From Dysidea avara (lineage: Eukaryota; Porifera; Demospongiae; Dictyoceratida; Dysideidae): DNA of 64,000 bases. The notes beneath the pieces were generated by a model. It made no database searches and was not told where the DNA came from. It saw only the letters and a program-made list of their open reading frames with translations. The DNA lies in contig NC_089274.1 of the NCBI RefSeq assembly GCF_963678975.1, positions 47,460,075-47,524,074 on the forward strand, in the 5' to 3' direction. Shown here one piece after another: positions 21,544-34,749 of the stretch. The stretch's first letter is position 1. Each line of letters opens with the position of its first letter. Both the position numbers and the translations under genes were made by a program.

Positions 21544-21973
21544 TAGTCTGGCAGCGCCCTTCCCTTCACTTTTAGAGTAAGGGTCTGGTAACCGTTGTAT
21601 ACGGTATTTGTGCTACCAGAATTCAAATGTGGTTTCAAATTGCGCGTGACGTAATGATTTACCTGTTTTCAGGCTGTTGTAACTCGGCAAAGAAAGCACA
21701 AAACTTAATACTTCTCAACGTAGGTCTACAGCGTGTATATCTCGGAGTCTCGCTCGGAGAGTATCAGCTGCTTTCCAACTATCCCGAATTCAGTAACTAT
21801 GGTTATTGTGTTATTCATGATGCAAACTACACGTTTTATGTCACAAATACTTATTTAAACTGGATATTGCAATTTGATTGGCTCTACCACTATAGTGGTA
21901 GTAGCACAAGTACCCTATACTACGGTTACTAGACCCTTACTCTAAAAGTGAAGGGGCGGGCGCTGCCAGACTA
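21544..21973. mobile_element. Mutator-like MITE with 9-bp TSD
   Basis: A 430-bp element with TIRs of over 50 bp. The left begins TAGTCTGGCAGCGCCC and the right ends GGGCGCTGCCAGACTA. An exact 9-bp direct repeat GGGAGAACA flanks it (21,535-21,543 and 21,974-21,982). Long TIRs with a 9-bp TSD are characteristic of the Mutator/MULE superfamily. No transposase. A 101-codon frame inside is incidental. Confidence 0.85.
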
Positions 21974-21982
21974 GGGAGAACA

Positions 21983-22462
21983 AAGTAATTCAGTAATATC
22001 ATAGACTAGAGGCAGTAGCATCCCAAGTGCAGTATAACAGTGCTACTGAAGGACTACTAGATTAGCAGTTTGTCTTTGTGTTGTAATAGTTTATCATGTA
22101 CAAAATTGCTTGAGGGCATGCATGTGACTAAGTGGGCATGTGAAAGTGATAAGTGATTTAGTAAACCTCTAAATGAGTATGATGTTGTCTAAAATAATAC
22201 TAAACCAGCTTGGCCAGGCGACCTGAAAGGAGGCCTGCATGTGTAATGGTCAGATGACCTGACCAATTCAAATATAACTGACACAACATTGTAACTTATC
22301 ATAGAAGATGTGCCCAAACACCTTAAAGAGCAGTGATACTGTGTCAAAAATGTGTTGTTGAGTCCTGCTGTGCTAGAAGCAATTTAAAGTTCAGCTCTAT
22401 TATCTATGGCTGTTCAGTCATTTGTTGTATAATCAGTATAAATAACTGTCTACACTATGTTG
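21983..22462. other. Non-coding, nothing recognised
   Basis: Stretch between two MITEs. No coding or repeat structure could be supported. Confidence 0.5.
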
Positions 22463-22470
22463 CTAGTAAG

Positions 22471-22992
22471 CAGTGTTGGGCAAGTTACTTTGTAAAAGTA
22501 ACTAGTTACATATTACATATTACTTGCAACTGAACTATTTAGTTACAGTTACATATTACCCATAAAATAAAGTAACTGTAATAATATTACATATTATATT
22601 ACTTTGTGTCCACAGCCTTAAGCTGTCACGTGTGAAACTACCACCTTATCACGTGACATGATTGCGTTGTTGGACAATATGCAAATTTTGGTTATAAGTA
22701 AGAAGCTGGTGAATAAGCTTCATTCAGTAGACTTCGTTACTTTGTTGTGGCTAGGCGTTACTCAGGGATAACTAACGAGATTAGTAACTTCGTTACTTGT
22801 AGTAATAATATTACGTAATATTAGACTCGTTACAGTAACTATATTACTTAGGTAACGCGTTACATTTGTAAGTAAAGTAGCTTGCGTTATATTACCTGTT
22901 TTTATAGCGTATTTCGTTATATTACTTTGTTACCACAAAAGTAATAATATTACGTAACGCGTTACATAAGTAACGCGTTACTCCCAACACTG
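22471..22992. mobile_element. hAT-type MITE, CAGTGTTGGG ends
   Basis: A 522-bp element with an exact 8-bp TSD CTAGTAAG (22,463-22,470 and 22,993-23,000). The TIRs start CAGTGTTGGG. The interior is dominated by GTTAC/GTAAC motifs, including several AACGCGTT repeats near the right end. The TSD length and CAGTG terminus fit hAT. No transposase ORF. Confidence 0.9.
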
Positions 22993-23000
22993 CTAGTAAG

Positions 23001-25089
23001 GAAGCATTATAGTGAGAACAATAATTGTTACTGAACTTATGACGCCTGTCACACATGGTACTTCTATCAGCCAGTAGCTGATGATGTTAAACACACTACA
23101 GTACGTGCTGTCAATGATTGTGAACAGCACAGAAGTTATTCAATAAGTAGCAACCACGCAATAATGCTTTTAAATACTACCAACAGCAAATATAAAAATA
23201 TACATGATGCCCTGCAGCTGTGGGATGAATCAAAATTGTTAACATAAATAGGTAAACATGGCTATAATTCTGCATGTGTAAAGTAGCGGCTCCTACACTT
23301 TTGTTTTTTTTAGTCAACAAAAATAAGTCTACTTTCAGTTAGTGTGTGCATTCTGCTGAAATCCTTATTGTGGGCCTGATAACACAACATCTGTTGGTGA
23401 TGTGGCTTCCCTATGGTGAATTTGTAGACAAGACAAGGTGAGGGGATTTTCTCACCTTGCTTTTGTTGTAATTAATTGTGGTTCCAACAGCTCCAGGTTT
23501 GCACACCTGACCTAAATGACTAAACAGTTGAAGTTAATTTGGTTGTCATCATTTGTGATCATGTGCCATATGCTATACATTTGGGGTTGCGTATTGGAGG
23601 ATGAATTAGCAGAACTGTACATTCCATGGTTACTGTACACATACAAATTTCAAGGGACATAATTTTCATGGATTTTGCAGTTGCTTTGCTTTCCGCGACA
23701 TTTTCATCCTTGAAAATTAATGATTATCAAGGTTAGTTCTATGCTTTCTAATAGATAACCTTAGTGAGAAATGACTGATCCTCAAAATAAAACCACGAAA
23801 ATCCTGAAATTCATCGATCCCGAAAATTACATACTGTACCTAAAAAATTTGTACATATATGGTGGTATATTCTATGGTCATTCGCTTTAAGAAAAGTGCT
23901 GTATCCAAACAATGAAACATCCAGACTCTTTGCCTTAGAACATTTAGAAACCACCTAAAATCAATATACTGTATTATACACAAACAGGTAGAATGTACCC
24001 ACAAACACGAACCTGTCTTTCATGTCAAATGATACGTACAGTAAATTTAGATCACAGCAGATCATTAGCTAGTTTAAATCAGGTGTTTAAGTAACTTGCC
24101 ATGCACAAATGCTGTATACATCACTGTCAAAGTAGTACCAGTCTTTAATAAATAGCATGATGGTATAAACTCAGGTTACTACAAAATTATGTTGCCTCAT
24201 ATAAGCATAATGAACAGGAGATGTATGCAAATTGTGTGTAAAATCATCAATTCTAAAAACCAATTTCATAAACATGTTATAGAGAAATCTATTAGATAGC
24301 CCCCATGCAGTGCTCATTTATTTATTATGAGCCACTTGATCAGCCCTGCCCCATGGTTTTTCTTGTAAGCTGCTTCTCTCCCCAAGCTCACGAGTGATAT
24401 AGCACAAATATCCTGTTACTTAAACGTACTGATTTTCCAGATCAGTTTATGGGTGAAGTTGGGACCTCCCAACTGTCCACATTAACAGGTTTCCACGTAA
24501 CAAATCATTTTGTTGTTTGATTATCAACTAGCAGTGGAACCTGTTAATAATGTTAATAATAGACACTTAATCATATGTGGACACCTGTAAAATCCAGAGT
24601 CTGGACATTTAGTAATGGTCTCAAAGTATCCCTTAGCATATAAATCGACCATGATAAAGAGGAAGCTTTGAACCATCTTTATTGCAATGTTATACTACAC
24701 CATATTAATTCTAAAAGAAAGCTAAACTAATATAGCACCATTGCTTACTTTTGCTTAGCTTTTTGTTGTGTAAGAAACATATTTATGTTATAAAATATTT
24801 TCCAGTTTTTCTTCCACAACGTACTACAATATTTATACCTTCAATCTTTCTACACAAATTGTAATCATTGATATACCACTAGCCAGTATAATAACACAAT
24901 ATTGTAGTTGTATACAAATGTTGGTATCATGAAAATCATAATAAGTTGTAATTTCAAGCTAAAAAACAAAGAGCATTTTTTAGAAATTTATCAGGTATGG
25001 ATGGTTTACTGGTACATAGGTAGGTGCAGTCAAGCCCAAATATCCCATCAAAAAGTTTTAATGCACTACGTACAAGTATCTCAAAGACT
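23001..25089. other. Non-coding with one possible TIR relic
   Basis: About 23,625-23,850 has diverged inverted ends ('ggttactgtacacat' against 'acatactgtacc', with matching 'attttc' segments), perhaps a decayed MITE of about 220 bp. Nothing else was resolved and no gene is visible. Confidence 0.35.
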
Positions 25090-25382
25090 TTCACAGGACT
25101 AGTAACCTGTAGAAGGTTGTACCATGTCTCGCAGGTGAAGGTATGGGCACCTGAAGTCCCATATGGACCTTCACCCACTATGTGATACATGGACAGTTGG
25201 CATTTACTTCCCCAGTGACACCAGGCTGCAAGGTCCCCATTGAACAGCTGAATAGACTGGAGTAATGTAAGTAAAGTTTCTTGCTCAAGGAAACACCAAA
25301 ATATCAATTGGTGTAACCAGACATCGAACCTATAGAACCTTAATTTTCCATTATCAGGCTGATGCTCTAGCCACTTGGCCTG
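25090..25382 (-). mobile_element. tRNA-derived SINE (type A)
   Basis: Read on the minus strand, the right end starts with a tRNA-like head: GGCCAAGTGGCTAGAGCATC resembles a pol III A box and GGTTCGATGTC (near 25,320-25,330) a B box. The body continues leftwards with 'ggtgtttccttgagcaag' and 'cactggggaagtaaatgcc'. Related but rearranged copies lie at about 34,980-35,215 and 35,345-35,470. The A/B boxes act as an internal pol III promoter in such elements. Confidence 0.65.
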
Positions 25383-25386
25383 GTAT

Positions 25387-25446
25387 TACACACACGCACA
25401 CACACACACACACGCACACGCACATGCACACACACACACACCACAC

Positions 25447-25531
<85 letters not shown>
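25387..25531. repeat. (CA)n microsatellite
   Basis: About 145 bp of CA/GT dinucleotide, imperfect at its left third (with CG and CAT interruptions), then a long uninterrupted run to about 25,531. It abuts the SINE head. Cysteine/valine-rich frames across it are artefacts. Confidence 0.95.
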
Positions 25532-25535
<4 letters not shown>

Positions 25536-26390
25536 TCACTCTATTTAACAGGCATGCAGGTAAGGCTCTACATATTAGTGAAAAACTACGCACATTTGGT
25601 GAGTTTAAACTATTAATTATGCACTCATACTGTTGAATAGACAAGACTACAGTTTGTATGTGCCTCTAATATGCAAGACCGAGAATGTGGTGTACATGTA
25701 TATCGCTAATGATGCTTAATGGTTGAAAAGGTACTTGAGCAAACTTAATGTGAGTCCAGTAGTCCATTCTAGTAATCCAGCCCAGTACTCTAGTGCAGTA
25801 ATCCAAAAGTCCAGTCAAGTGAATGGGTATACATCCATAAACTTTATGTTTGCTTGTTGTAAGATCTACATGACAAGTACTGAGTATCATTACAAATATC
25901 AAAAGCAAATGCTGAGTTGGGAGTTGTAGTTAATTGGTGTGACTACAGTTGCACCATATAGGAATTAGACCACAACTCCACAGTAATTTGTGTACACGTG
26001 GCCACAATAAACTAGTCATCTTGCTATCCCAAACTCTGTGAGAAATGTATATACTCAAGAATTAAAACATACTATCTTTTGGAGTACCTAGTCTGATGTA
26101 TATGATATTATCTGCATGGAGGCACTTCTTATATAAACAGACTTTATTTCCATTTTAGGATGTGTAAGACAGTCATCGGCCAGCATATGCCATTTGTTCA
26201 CCAAGTGAAATTAGCTGGCATACATATAACCTGAAACTTTTGTGAAAATATATTGAAGTAATAGCTTGTGTATAGGGGTAGAAATATTAACTAATCCTTT
26301 ATATCCCATGCAACTTACTTTTTGTAAAATTAGCTAACTATAAATTAGGTTATAACTAGTTAGTTTCATGTCCTTGTTTGTTACCATTTC
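25532..26390. other. Non-coding, nothing recognised
   Basis: No gene or repeat with definable ends was found. Confidence 0.45.
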
Positions 26391-26393
26391 ACC

Positions 26394-27267
26394 CAGGGGA
26401 AGAATATACTGTATGCAATGGAAATGGAAAACGGAAAAAAGTCAAATCTTCATGACATGTATATTAGGGTAAAACTCTTACTTAGTGGCCACCTCCCAAA
26501 AACAGCCTCATTACAAAAACCACTTCTGTACAAGGTCATAAGATGACAAAGGCACACTTATATCCAAGGACATTACAGTGACTACCTCCTTACAATAACC
26601 ACCTCTTTACAAAGACCACTTCTTAAGATTTTATAGCTAAGCTACAAACATGTATTGTATGTATGACTTATTCACTAACTCACCTAGAAAATGATAGGTA
26701 CTTATGGTCATCTTTTGAGACTGCATTTTCTTTGATACAGTTATAGTTTACAACACTTTATGAGAATATCCATTACAAACCAACCAACTGATTTATGGTA
26801 CAGATGGTCTGATCAGACCAAAATATGGAGGATGATATTGACCTTACCATGGGGTCATAAAGAGGAGATACACCATTAATTTTCTGGGGTGTACATATTT
26901 TACACATTATAGTAAAGGTCCTGGAGTATACCTGGCTATAGTATTGGGTTGGGATTATGATGAATATATGTAATTGTATACAAATTCATTATTACGTTCG
27001 GTTTTTGTAAAGAGGTGGTCATTATAGGTCATTAAGTATGCCTTTGGCATCTTCTAGACCTAATTGCAATGTGGTCTTTGTAACAAGGTGGTCTTTGTAA
27101 CGAGGTGGTCTTTGTACAGAGATGGTCTTTGTAATGATGTGGTCTTTGAGAGGTGGCAACTAAGCAAGAGTTTTACCCTAGTGTATACATGTAAATGAAG
27201 ATTTGACCTTTTCCGATTTCTATTTTCTGTTTCCGGTTTCCATTTCCACTGCTTCCAATTCCCCAGG
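26394..27267. mobile_element. 874-bp long inverted-repeat element
   Basis: Left (26,394 to about 26,640) and right (about 26,995-27,267) arms are inverted relatives. Both carry 'ggtcaaatcttcat' or its variant, 'tagggtaaaactctt' and 'gccacctc'. The right arm includes five tandem copies of a roughly 20-bp GGTGGTCTTTGTAA-type repeat, whose complement is sparser on the left. The ends are CCAGGGGAA and TTCCCCAGG. No TSD or transposase seen. Similar 'ccacctcctt' motifs recur near 30,300-30,380. Confidence 0.65.
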
Positions 27268-29189
27268 TAGGTGTTTGGTTTTAATGCATGATTACTAGAT
27301 ACTATGTAACCATTGTTGTAACATAGTTACAGTACAGAGAAAAGTAGCTATATAGTTATCCCAACGGACTGCATATATAGACAACTCATAATTTTAAAAT
27401 CCTGCGTGATGTTTCTATTCTGAAAGTCAAATGTTATACAAAATGTCCTGTACTGTGCATGTACGTCTGTACATGTATTGTGTTCATATGTAGTAACTGC
27501 ATGTCTATATTCAATTTATTCATGGTGGTGGATGTTAGTGACCCACATGATTTTATTTAATAGATTAAAGTGACATGATGGGATTTCAACAGTTTAGTGA
27601 TGCAGGCCATTGATGCTTGTTTTACATAGGTAAGCTATAGTTTATATACAGTGCAGTTGAGTATGCCATTAAGTATAACTAACAGGTCATTCTAAGGAGA
27701 CATGGAAAGGAACTCTTACTGCAGCACTGCATCAAACAGCAATACAGCAGTTACGATGTTGCATATTTAAACATTCTGTGTATACATATTCAGTGTACAT
27801 GTGATAGAAGTGTATTTATATTGATGCAAATTAAACCAATAATGCCGTAGTTGTACTTTTTCAAATATAATAGATCTGTTATGCTGTAATATACTGGCAC
27901 AACAGTGTGGGCAGATAATATTATGTGTGTTTTATACGAGTGATTGCAAGTTCAACAGCATGTACTGTGTACAAGTATATCATGCACTGTAAAACATAAT
28001 ATGCAGAGTACTAGTGTATAGTACATATGGTTATAACCTTAGTGTAATCACTTAAGTGTATATAGTATTATTTTATCATAAGGTATTAAGCATTATAATT
28101 ACTATACATGCATGCGTTCTGCAATTGCATCATTGGCAGATCTTTACTGTATTATATTGTTATCGATCGATGGTGAACTTCATAATATTAATAATACGTA
28201 TCTTAAACACAACATTGTAACACTGATGCATGCACAAGTGTGTAATTGTATATTGTAGTAACCGTGCATGCATGGGTTTATTGCTGCATATGTATGTGCC
28301 TATATAATTATATATATATAGCTTTATAACCTATATAACTCTTTACATGTACTGTTGCAAGCATGGTTACAGTAGTTGCAAACTATAATGCATTGTTATA
28401 CGAACTGTAATATTATAATTATGGTCTACATACAATTATTATTATTATATATCTGTTAAAGAAATCAATGGTTATAATTACAAAAGAGTCCATATGTGTC
28501 TGGGGATCTGTGCCATTATGTATTTTAGCTTAAACTTTCTAATAAAACAATCGTTTTGTTGATTGCTTGTATCACTTCATGTATGATATTGATGGAGTCT
28601 ATCCAGGTATGTAAATCAAAACATGCATATATAGAAAGAGTAAACAAAGTTAAATTAAATATTATACAATTGAAGAAATTTAATGTGCTTGAGTCTATTC
28701 TATCGCAATCAGGTCGGTGACATGCATACTGGTCTATATATTATTATCTAGCTATCATATCAGTTTACAATGAGTCATCCATCTCTTCAGCCTAAGTATG
28801 CAAAGAGTATGCTGCTAGGGGGAGGTGGTTAATTGTATACTTTTAATGAAATAAAAGTAATAACCAAAAATGTAAGATTAAAAAAATGCTTTGGACCAGT
28901 TGGTTAATAATCCATACATGCTCCTATATAAACTACTGGCCTTATACTGAAACTGAAAGGCCAGGATACAGATAGTACGTGTATACGTAATTATTTGTAT
29001 TATAATTGTATATGCATTTAAATGATGATACTTCCCTTGAGATTATCCATACCTAGATCTGTTATAGTTAGCTATAATGTATTTAATTTTAAGAATAGCG
29101 TAATTTTCAAGAGTAGTTGTGTGCATAATTGTGCACATCTTCAACATTATTTCAGCAATCTTTGTGAAAGAGTTACAAAGAACACTATT
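27268..29189. other. Non-coding, very AT-rich
   Basis: Rich in TATA/ATAT and TGTA motifs, with no gene, RNA or repeat boundary that I can support. Confidence 0.45.
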
Positions 29190-29440
29190 TGTGACTGGAT
29201 TTATGAAAAAGGGTCTTCCACACATCCAATTCCATAAACTTGGGAGACCATTCCTTAGTGTTCAAGTAACATAATTATTATCCTGAAACTTTCACCATAT
29301 ATTCAGCTATGTTGGTGCTCATTTCTGACCAAATTTCAAGTCAATAGCTCTTTCCATTCTAAAGATATGAATTGCCAAAAATGGCAAACTGGATGTGTGT
29401 GGAAGAGTAGGAAGACCCCCCTTTTGTAAATCCGGTCACA
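29190..29440. mobile_element. TGTGACCGG MITE, copy 1
   Basis: A 251-bp element with ends TGTGACTGG and CCGGTCACA and TIRs of about 35-45 bp (including GGGTCTTCCACAC and its complement, the right one interrupted). It is homologous throughout to 54,899-55,137 and partly to 50,373-50,497. More diverged than those copies. No ORF of its own. Confidence 0.75.
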
Positions 29441-31071
29441 TTTGTACATTTGGTATGTGGTTAGTAGATTGCTTGCAACAATCACATCATTCCACCTTTC
29501 CATAGTCACAACAATGCCACATACTACCACTGACTACACATGCATGGCACTTTTATGCTGACACAAGTAGAAAGGTCATCAGTGATATCAGTTGAAATTC
29601 ATCATACCAGGTCTCCAAACAAGCCTTAGGCCTGGATCTCCAGTAAGCACATACACTGCCTTTGAATCCTTACTGTGTACACATAAACATAATGTACTGA
29701 CTTATGACTAATGTGAGGAATAAAACAATCACAATGGAAAATTTAATGTATACATGATGTGTAAACAGTTTACAATAACACAATACAGACACAACATTCA
29801 CACTGTAAATGTCAAAGTAGCACTATAATTGTTCTCAGATGTATACAGCAACGTTGAATCACCATTTTCTGTTTCTCCTATAAGTAGAAATATACGTATA
29901 TCTGTAACCACTGCATGTATGTAGCTTACCTAGCTCAATACGTATAAGCATCTTGTCTTTGCAGTCCCATCAGAATAATTTTACGTCTAATGTAGAAACA
30001 AACAGATCTTATACACTGTACATGCAAAGTGAAATATGCATGTAGCAAAATACACAGTACCGTTACAGTAAACTTTAAATGTTGAAAATATTAAGTCATC
30101 TAAACCTTCAATGAAAAATCCCTTTACTGTTAAATTAGTTTGACAAGCAGAGTACTGTAGTAGTAAAAAAAACAATTTCAACGAAAAGTGAACCCATGTT
30201 TGCATAGAAGAGATGTAGCCACCACACATACACCTACTGCCTAATTTTACTTGGCAGCTGGATCTGAGATGTATTGACAGACATTGACATGAATGACTCA
30301 CTCAGCAGCCACCTCCTTAACCACCTCTCTGTATGTAGTGGCCACCTCCTTAACCACTTCTCTATACTGGCCACCTCAAGTAGTTTCCAAACACAGCAAA
30401 GGTGTACTACATGATATGTTTCTAAAGCAAATTCTTTAGCCAGTAAACGGTTCATTACAAAGCATTTTTGTGATGGGTGTGTCCACCCACCATTCTAGTT
30501 AAAGTGCTTCGCAGCACACAAGGAAAGCCCCATTCATTGCTCTCAGAGATCAGCCATCCTCATTCAAGTTATCACAATGAGAATGAAGGTTGAAACTTTT
30601 CACACTTGTTTACAAGCATGATGTGGACAGGCAAACATACAATCATACTACACAGAAACAAGTGGTTTTCCTATATCCAATTTCAGGAAACCAGGTTCAT
30701 GCCCACAGCTGGCCTACAGCTTAACAGCGCATCGGGTTAGAGTTACTACACAAACTTTAATAAAATATTTTACAGAGGAATTAATTTTATTGCTATGTAT
30801 GATAACTGCTTTGTAGAAATCAATGATCGAATTTCATAGCTTGCAGGCAAATGCCAGATAGTGACAGGGGACTGATACACATTGTTAATTTTATATATGT
30901 CATACCTGATGACTGATACCTTCATTCATTTTCCTTACTCACACTCACTGAAGTACCACAATCCACCTACATAAACCACAGCATGTTATGAGCTGTAACA
31001 CACTGACTAGTGTATATATATATATCTGGCTACACTGCCATTAAATAGATTACTGCATGTCAAACAGCTTA
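29441..31071. other. Non-coding with minor repeats
   Basis: Contains a small cluster of 'gccacctccttaaccac' repeats (30,308-30,380) related to the inverted-repeat element at 26.4 kb. A segment near 30,690 is shared with about 9,975. No gene could be supported. Confidence 0.4.
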
Positions 31072-31955
31072 CCACGCCTTCAGGCACAATATAACATGCT
31101 CAAAATCTAGGTTTATCCAATTGCTATGCATTGTTCACGTGCAGTGATTTAACGAGCACGATTATTTTGTCACATGAGGACACATAGTTGCCATGGCGTC
31201 AGTGTTATCGCAAGAAAACCAGCCGCTTTTGCCAAGCCTACAGCAGTGAACACACTTTCTATTAGACTCTATTTAGGCTGTTTTGGGTGGGTAATAAATC
31301 TCATATACTCCACCTTGTTTAATATACTCCACGCCTTCAGGCACAATATAACATATGCTCAAAATCTAGGTTTATCCAATCGCTATGCATTGTTCATGTG
31401 CATGATTAAGCAAGCACAATTATTTTGTCACGTGATGATGCATAGTAGCCATGGCGCTAGTATTATTGCAAGAAAACCAGCCGCTTTTGCCGAACCTACA
31501 ACAGAAACAGCCGTGAAATGAATAATAGTCTAAATAGAGTTAGAAAAGGCCCTCAGTAGCACCATTGCTTCACTCGTGCGCTACACCCCGGGGCATTCAG
31601 GTTTATAAATTTCATTGACTCCGCATTGTGCCCGTGTAACTGCTTTAGACTCCATTTAACATTACTCAGATTACTTACCTCATCCACAGCTGTTTCTGCT
31701 GTAGGCTTGGCAAAAGTGGCTGGTTTTATTGTGATAATACTAGCACCATGGCAACTATGCGTCCTCATGTGACAAAATAATCTATTTAGAGTGTAACGTG
31801 AAATAGAGCCTAAAGCAGTTATACGGGCACAATATGGAGTCTATGAAATTTATAAACCCTCAGGCCCATAGTAGCACCCTCGCTTTGCTCGTGCACTACA
31901 ACCTGGGACTTCGGGTTTATAAATTTCATAGAATCCACATTGTGCCCGTATAACT
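31072..31955. repeat. Nested direct/inverted repeat cluster
   Basis: A ~175-bp unit beginning CCACGCCTTCAGGC occurs twice in direct orientation (31,072-31,245 and 31,329-31,508, 257 bp apart). Part of it recurs inverted at about 31,690-31,790 (shared 'ttttgccaagcctacagcag'). At the right end, 31,817-31,955 is a hairpin with arms of about 44 bp (AGTTATACGGGCACAAT at the left). A related single arm lies at 31,595-31,650. Probably several insertions of one small TE family. Confidence 0.7.
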
Positions 31956-32882
31956 ATTATTTAGGGCCCAACTTAAACAAGTATGACAAAACACCTACAA
32001 GGACTTGTAAGTGATTACAGTTCAGTATGGATTATAGGGTAATTGCCCGTGAAATCAGCACCATCATAAAGAATTAATGCTAATTGCATTCTTGAATTTT
32101 TAAATTATGGAAAGAATGTTTTAATGGAGTATGAAGGATTATAATTAAGACTCCCTTGGCAGTCCTCACTTTGTTATTAGCAGTGCTGTCTTCTCTGGTG
32201 ACTGCTTATCCTCCATTTCATACTTGAAATTATTTATCACATGACAAAGCTTCCAATAGACCCAGCTTTGACAAAAAGTAAAAACTACACTCACACCTTC
32301 ACAGGGATTCACAGGGAAATATTTTATGGTAATTTTATGCATTGATACTCATATCCTACATGCATTCATGTCAGCAACAATTTATTTGCTGGCAACGAAA
32401 AAAAACAGTTATTGTAATGTACTCAACAAAATAAAGGCTATAGAACTATTATATATTATATATATATACATGCCTGCAAAAGTAGTTTGTTCTTAGCTGT
32501 GCTTGTGCTAACACAAATCACACAGCTGTCCCAATCTTCATCCGATTGAAACTATCATCACCATACATACATATGGTAATGCCTGGCCTTAAATAAAGGC
32601 CAGAGGAAAGCTACAGTCACTCATGAGAATGACAACGAATGAACCGGCTGACCATTAACTTATAAGTGAATGAGCATAATGCATCTCATGGACTAGACCC
32701 ATGGACTCACTGACGGACAGGGCTTGAAACAGGAAATGTTGGAGACTGTTTTCACGAATACTATATACGCACTAATATTTTCAAAAGATGATGCTAGAAA
32801 TCTTAGTTAGGGTACAAAGTTGCCATCGATTTAAACTACAACCATAACAAATGCACTTGTAGCTAAAAGTACCTACTGCCAC
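31956..32882. other. Non-coding, nothing recognised
   Basis: AT-rich interval. A short AT run occurs near 32,448-32,467. No gene visible. Confidence 0.45.
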
Positions 32883-33668
32883 GGGGCGTAGGCAGGGGAG
32901 TTCAGACGAACCCCTCTTTCAGAGGCAGAATTTTTAAAAATCATACCAAGTCTTACAGCCCTGGAGCTCTCTGGTAGCTACTTACCCCACCGGCTCCTCT
33001 GTATTACTCTTGAGGGTCACATCACATTAATGCCGAACCATTGCAAATTTTATCTATTACATCACGTGATCAATTGCGCACGTGATGCATGGTTGAAATG
33101 GTGTGAGTGAAATGGTGAAGGACTGTGTTGAGACATATTACAAGGCAGCTGCTGCTAAACTTGAGTGGTTGTGTTATACATGTGTCAGGTTAGAACAAAC
33201 TGTGAATTGTTGATGCATATTTAACTGAAGAATGGTTTGTTTATTTTGTTACATGTTGTGGGCACGTGATGTCTCGAACATATAGGAGTACAAGCCAAGA
33301 CCATCAACAGGAGGACTGGCAGAGAATAATGTATGCCTGGAAAGAAATATTGCCAACTGCTAAGGGACTTGAGTGTGGAGGGCTTCCATGTGCTATGAAA
33401 TTGAAGTTGGCTGTCAGTATGCTGTCTGGAAGTGAAGATTAGTTAGTTTTACAATTGGTTTATAGTTTCATAAGCTGCATAAACAGCAGTGTGTAGTTTT
33501 TAGTTAGTTAGATGCACAAACCACACCTTTCGATGTTACTGCTTAAGGGCACATTTTATGTATACTTCATTTTCGTTCAAACATAGTCTAGGGGAAGCAC
33601 CCAGGCCTTCCCCTTAAGGCATTCCACTTTAACTCCAAACCCCTTCAAAAAAATCCTGGCTACGCCCC
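32883..33668. mobile_element. Putative TIR element, GGGGCGTAG ends
   Basis: The ends GGGGCGTAGGCAGG and CCTGGCTACGCCCC form a 14-bp near-perfect TIR around 786 bp, with C-rich/G-rich 'acccc' and 'ccttcaaa' segments inside. No clear TSD and no transposase were seen. The pairing of the two ends is inferred from their complementarity only. Confidence 0.5.
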
Positions 33669-34217
33669 TAATTGCTCCATCACCAAAGCTAAAAACTACT
33701 ATTATACCAAGTGCTGTAGTAATGAAGAAACCAGATATACAAATTTATGAATACTACAGCATTACTGTATTGTCTAATCAAATACTCCATGCATGACTTT
33801 TTGAAGATTAAATAGCAAAAATTTAATATGTATTGCAAGAACTATGTAGATACCGTATGGATTATGTGTAAAGCTCAGTCTATGTGTCCTGTCATCCAGT
33901 TTGTAAGCAAAATACACCACACCAAGTGAATGAGTGAGTAGGGTGACAACAGCTGATGCATGAGGATTGGGGTCACCAGTGTACCCCTCAGCTGAGCACC
34001 TTATCGTGGTTTGATTTGAAAATTATATTGGGCTTACTCCATTGCTAGGAATCCTACCCAAACACAAAAGAAAAATATAGCCACTACATACATAAACAAC
34101 CCATAGCAGAAAAATCTCAAAATGTAACGAATAATTATTCTATGGCAGAACTATTGTTATGCATATCAGACAAGCAATGGACTGGACCTAATGGGAATAA
34201 TGTGCACTTTGTGGATA
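33669..34217. other. Non-coding, nothing recognised
   Basis: No supported feature. Confidence 0.45.
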
Positions 34218-34225
34218 GTGAGTAT

Positions 34226-34632
34226 AGGGTTGGGAGGTTTTTAGGTATTAGTAGTTAAAAAGGTATTTTTCAGATACCAAAGTGATTTTCTAAAAATACC
34301 GAATACCGAATTTGATGTAGTAATTAATTTTTGGTGGTTTAGTGATAACCATACGTACATGAAGTCAAGCCTCATACAACCATAATTACGCTGTGGACAA
34401 GCACAGAGCTTTGAGTGCATGTTGAAGTATTCACAATGGTTTTTACTTTTTGGGATACTTCAAAACTTACTTTGTGGCACAATATTATTGTTGTTTCATT
34501 TGTTTCTTTTTAAAAAATGTGGGTATAAGTGCAAATCATAGCTTACCCAAGTTTAAAAGGTATTTAGTGATACCGAAGTATTTCTCCTAATACCGTACCG
34601 TTCTTCAAAAATGCAATACCGCCCATCCCTAG
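34226..34632. mobile_element. hAT-type MITE, GGGATGGG ends
   Basis: A 407-bp element bordered by the exact 8-bp direct repeat GTGAGTAT (34,218-34,225 and 34,633-34,640). Inverted ends are AGGGTTGGG on the left and CCCATCCCT on the right, followed inside by GGTATT/AATACC motifs. One or two terminal bases do not pair, so the exact edge may shift by a base or two. TSD length fits hAT. No ORF. Confidence 0.8.
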
Positions 34633-34685
34633 GTGAGTATATACAATGCACAAATTGATTTGATTATTCTAATTACTTACTTCAA

Positions 34686-34686
<1 letters not shown>

Positions 34687-34745
<59 letters not shown>
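34687..34745. repeat. (CA)n microsatellite
   Basis: About 59 bp of perfect CA dinucleotide, followed by an A-rich stretch and a type-A SINE-related region. Confidence 0.95.
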
Positions 34746-34747
<2 letters not shown>

Positions 34748-34749
34748 CA

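Noticed and set aside
21627-21932. 101-codon frame within the Mutator-like MITE
   Set aside because: It lies between and partly over the TIRs, with no transposase motif. Chance frame.
25354-25644. Cys/Val-rich and His/Thr-rich frames across 25.4-25.6 kb
   Set aside because: Direct read-through of the CA/GT microsatellite.
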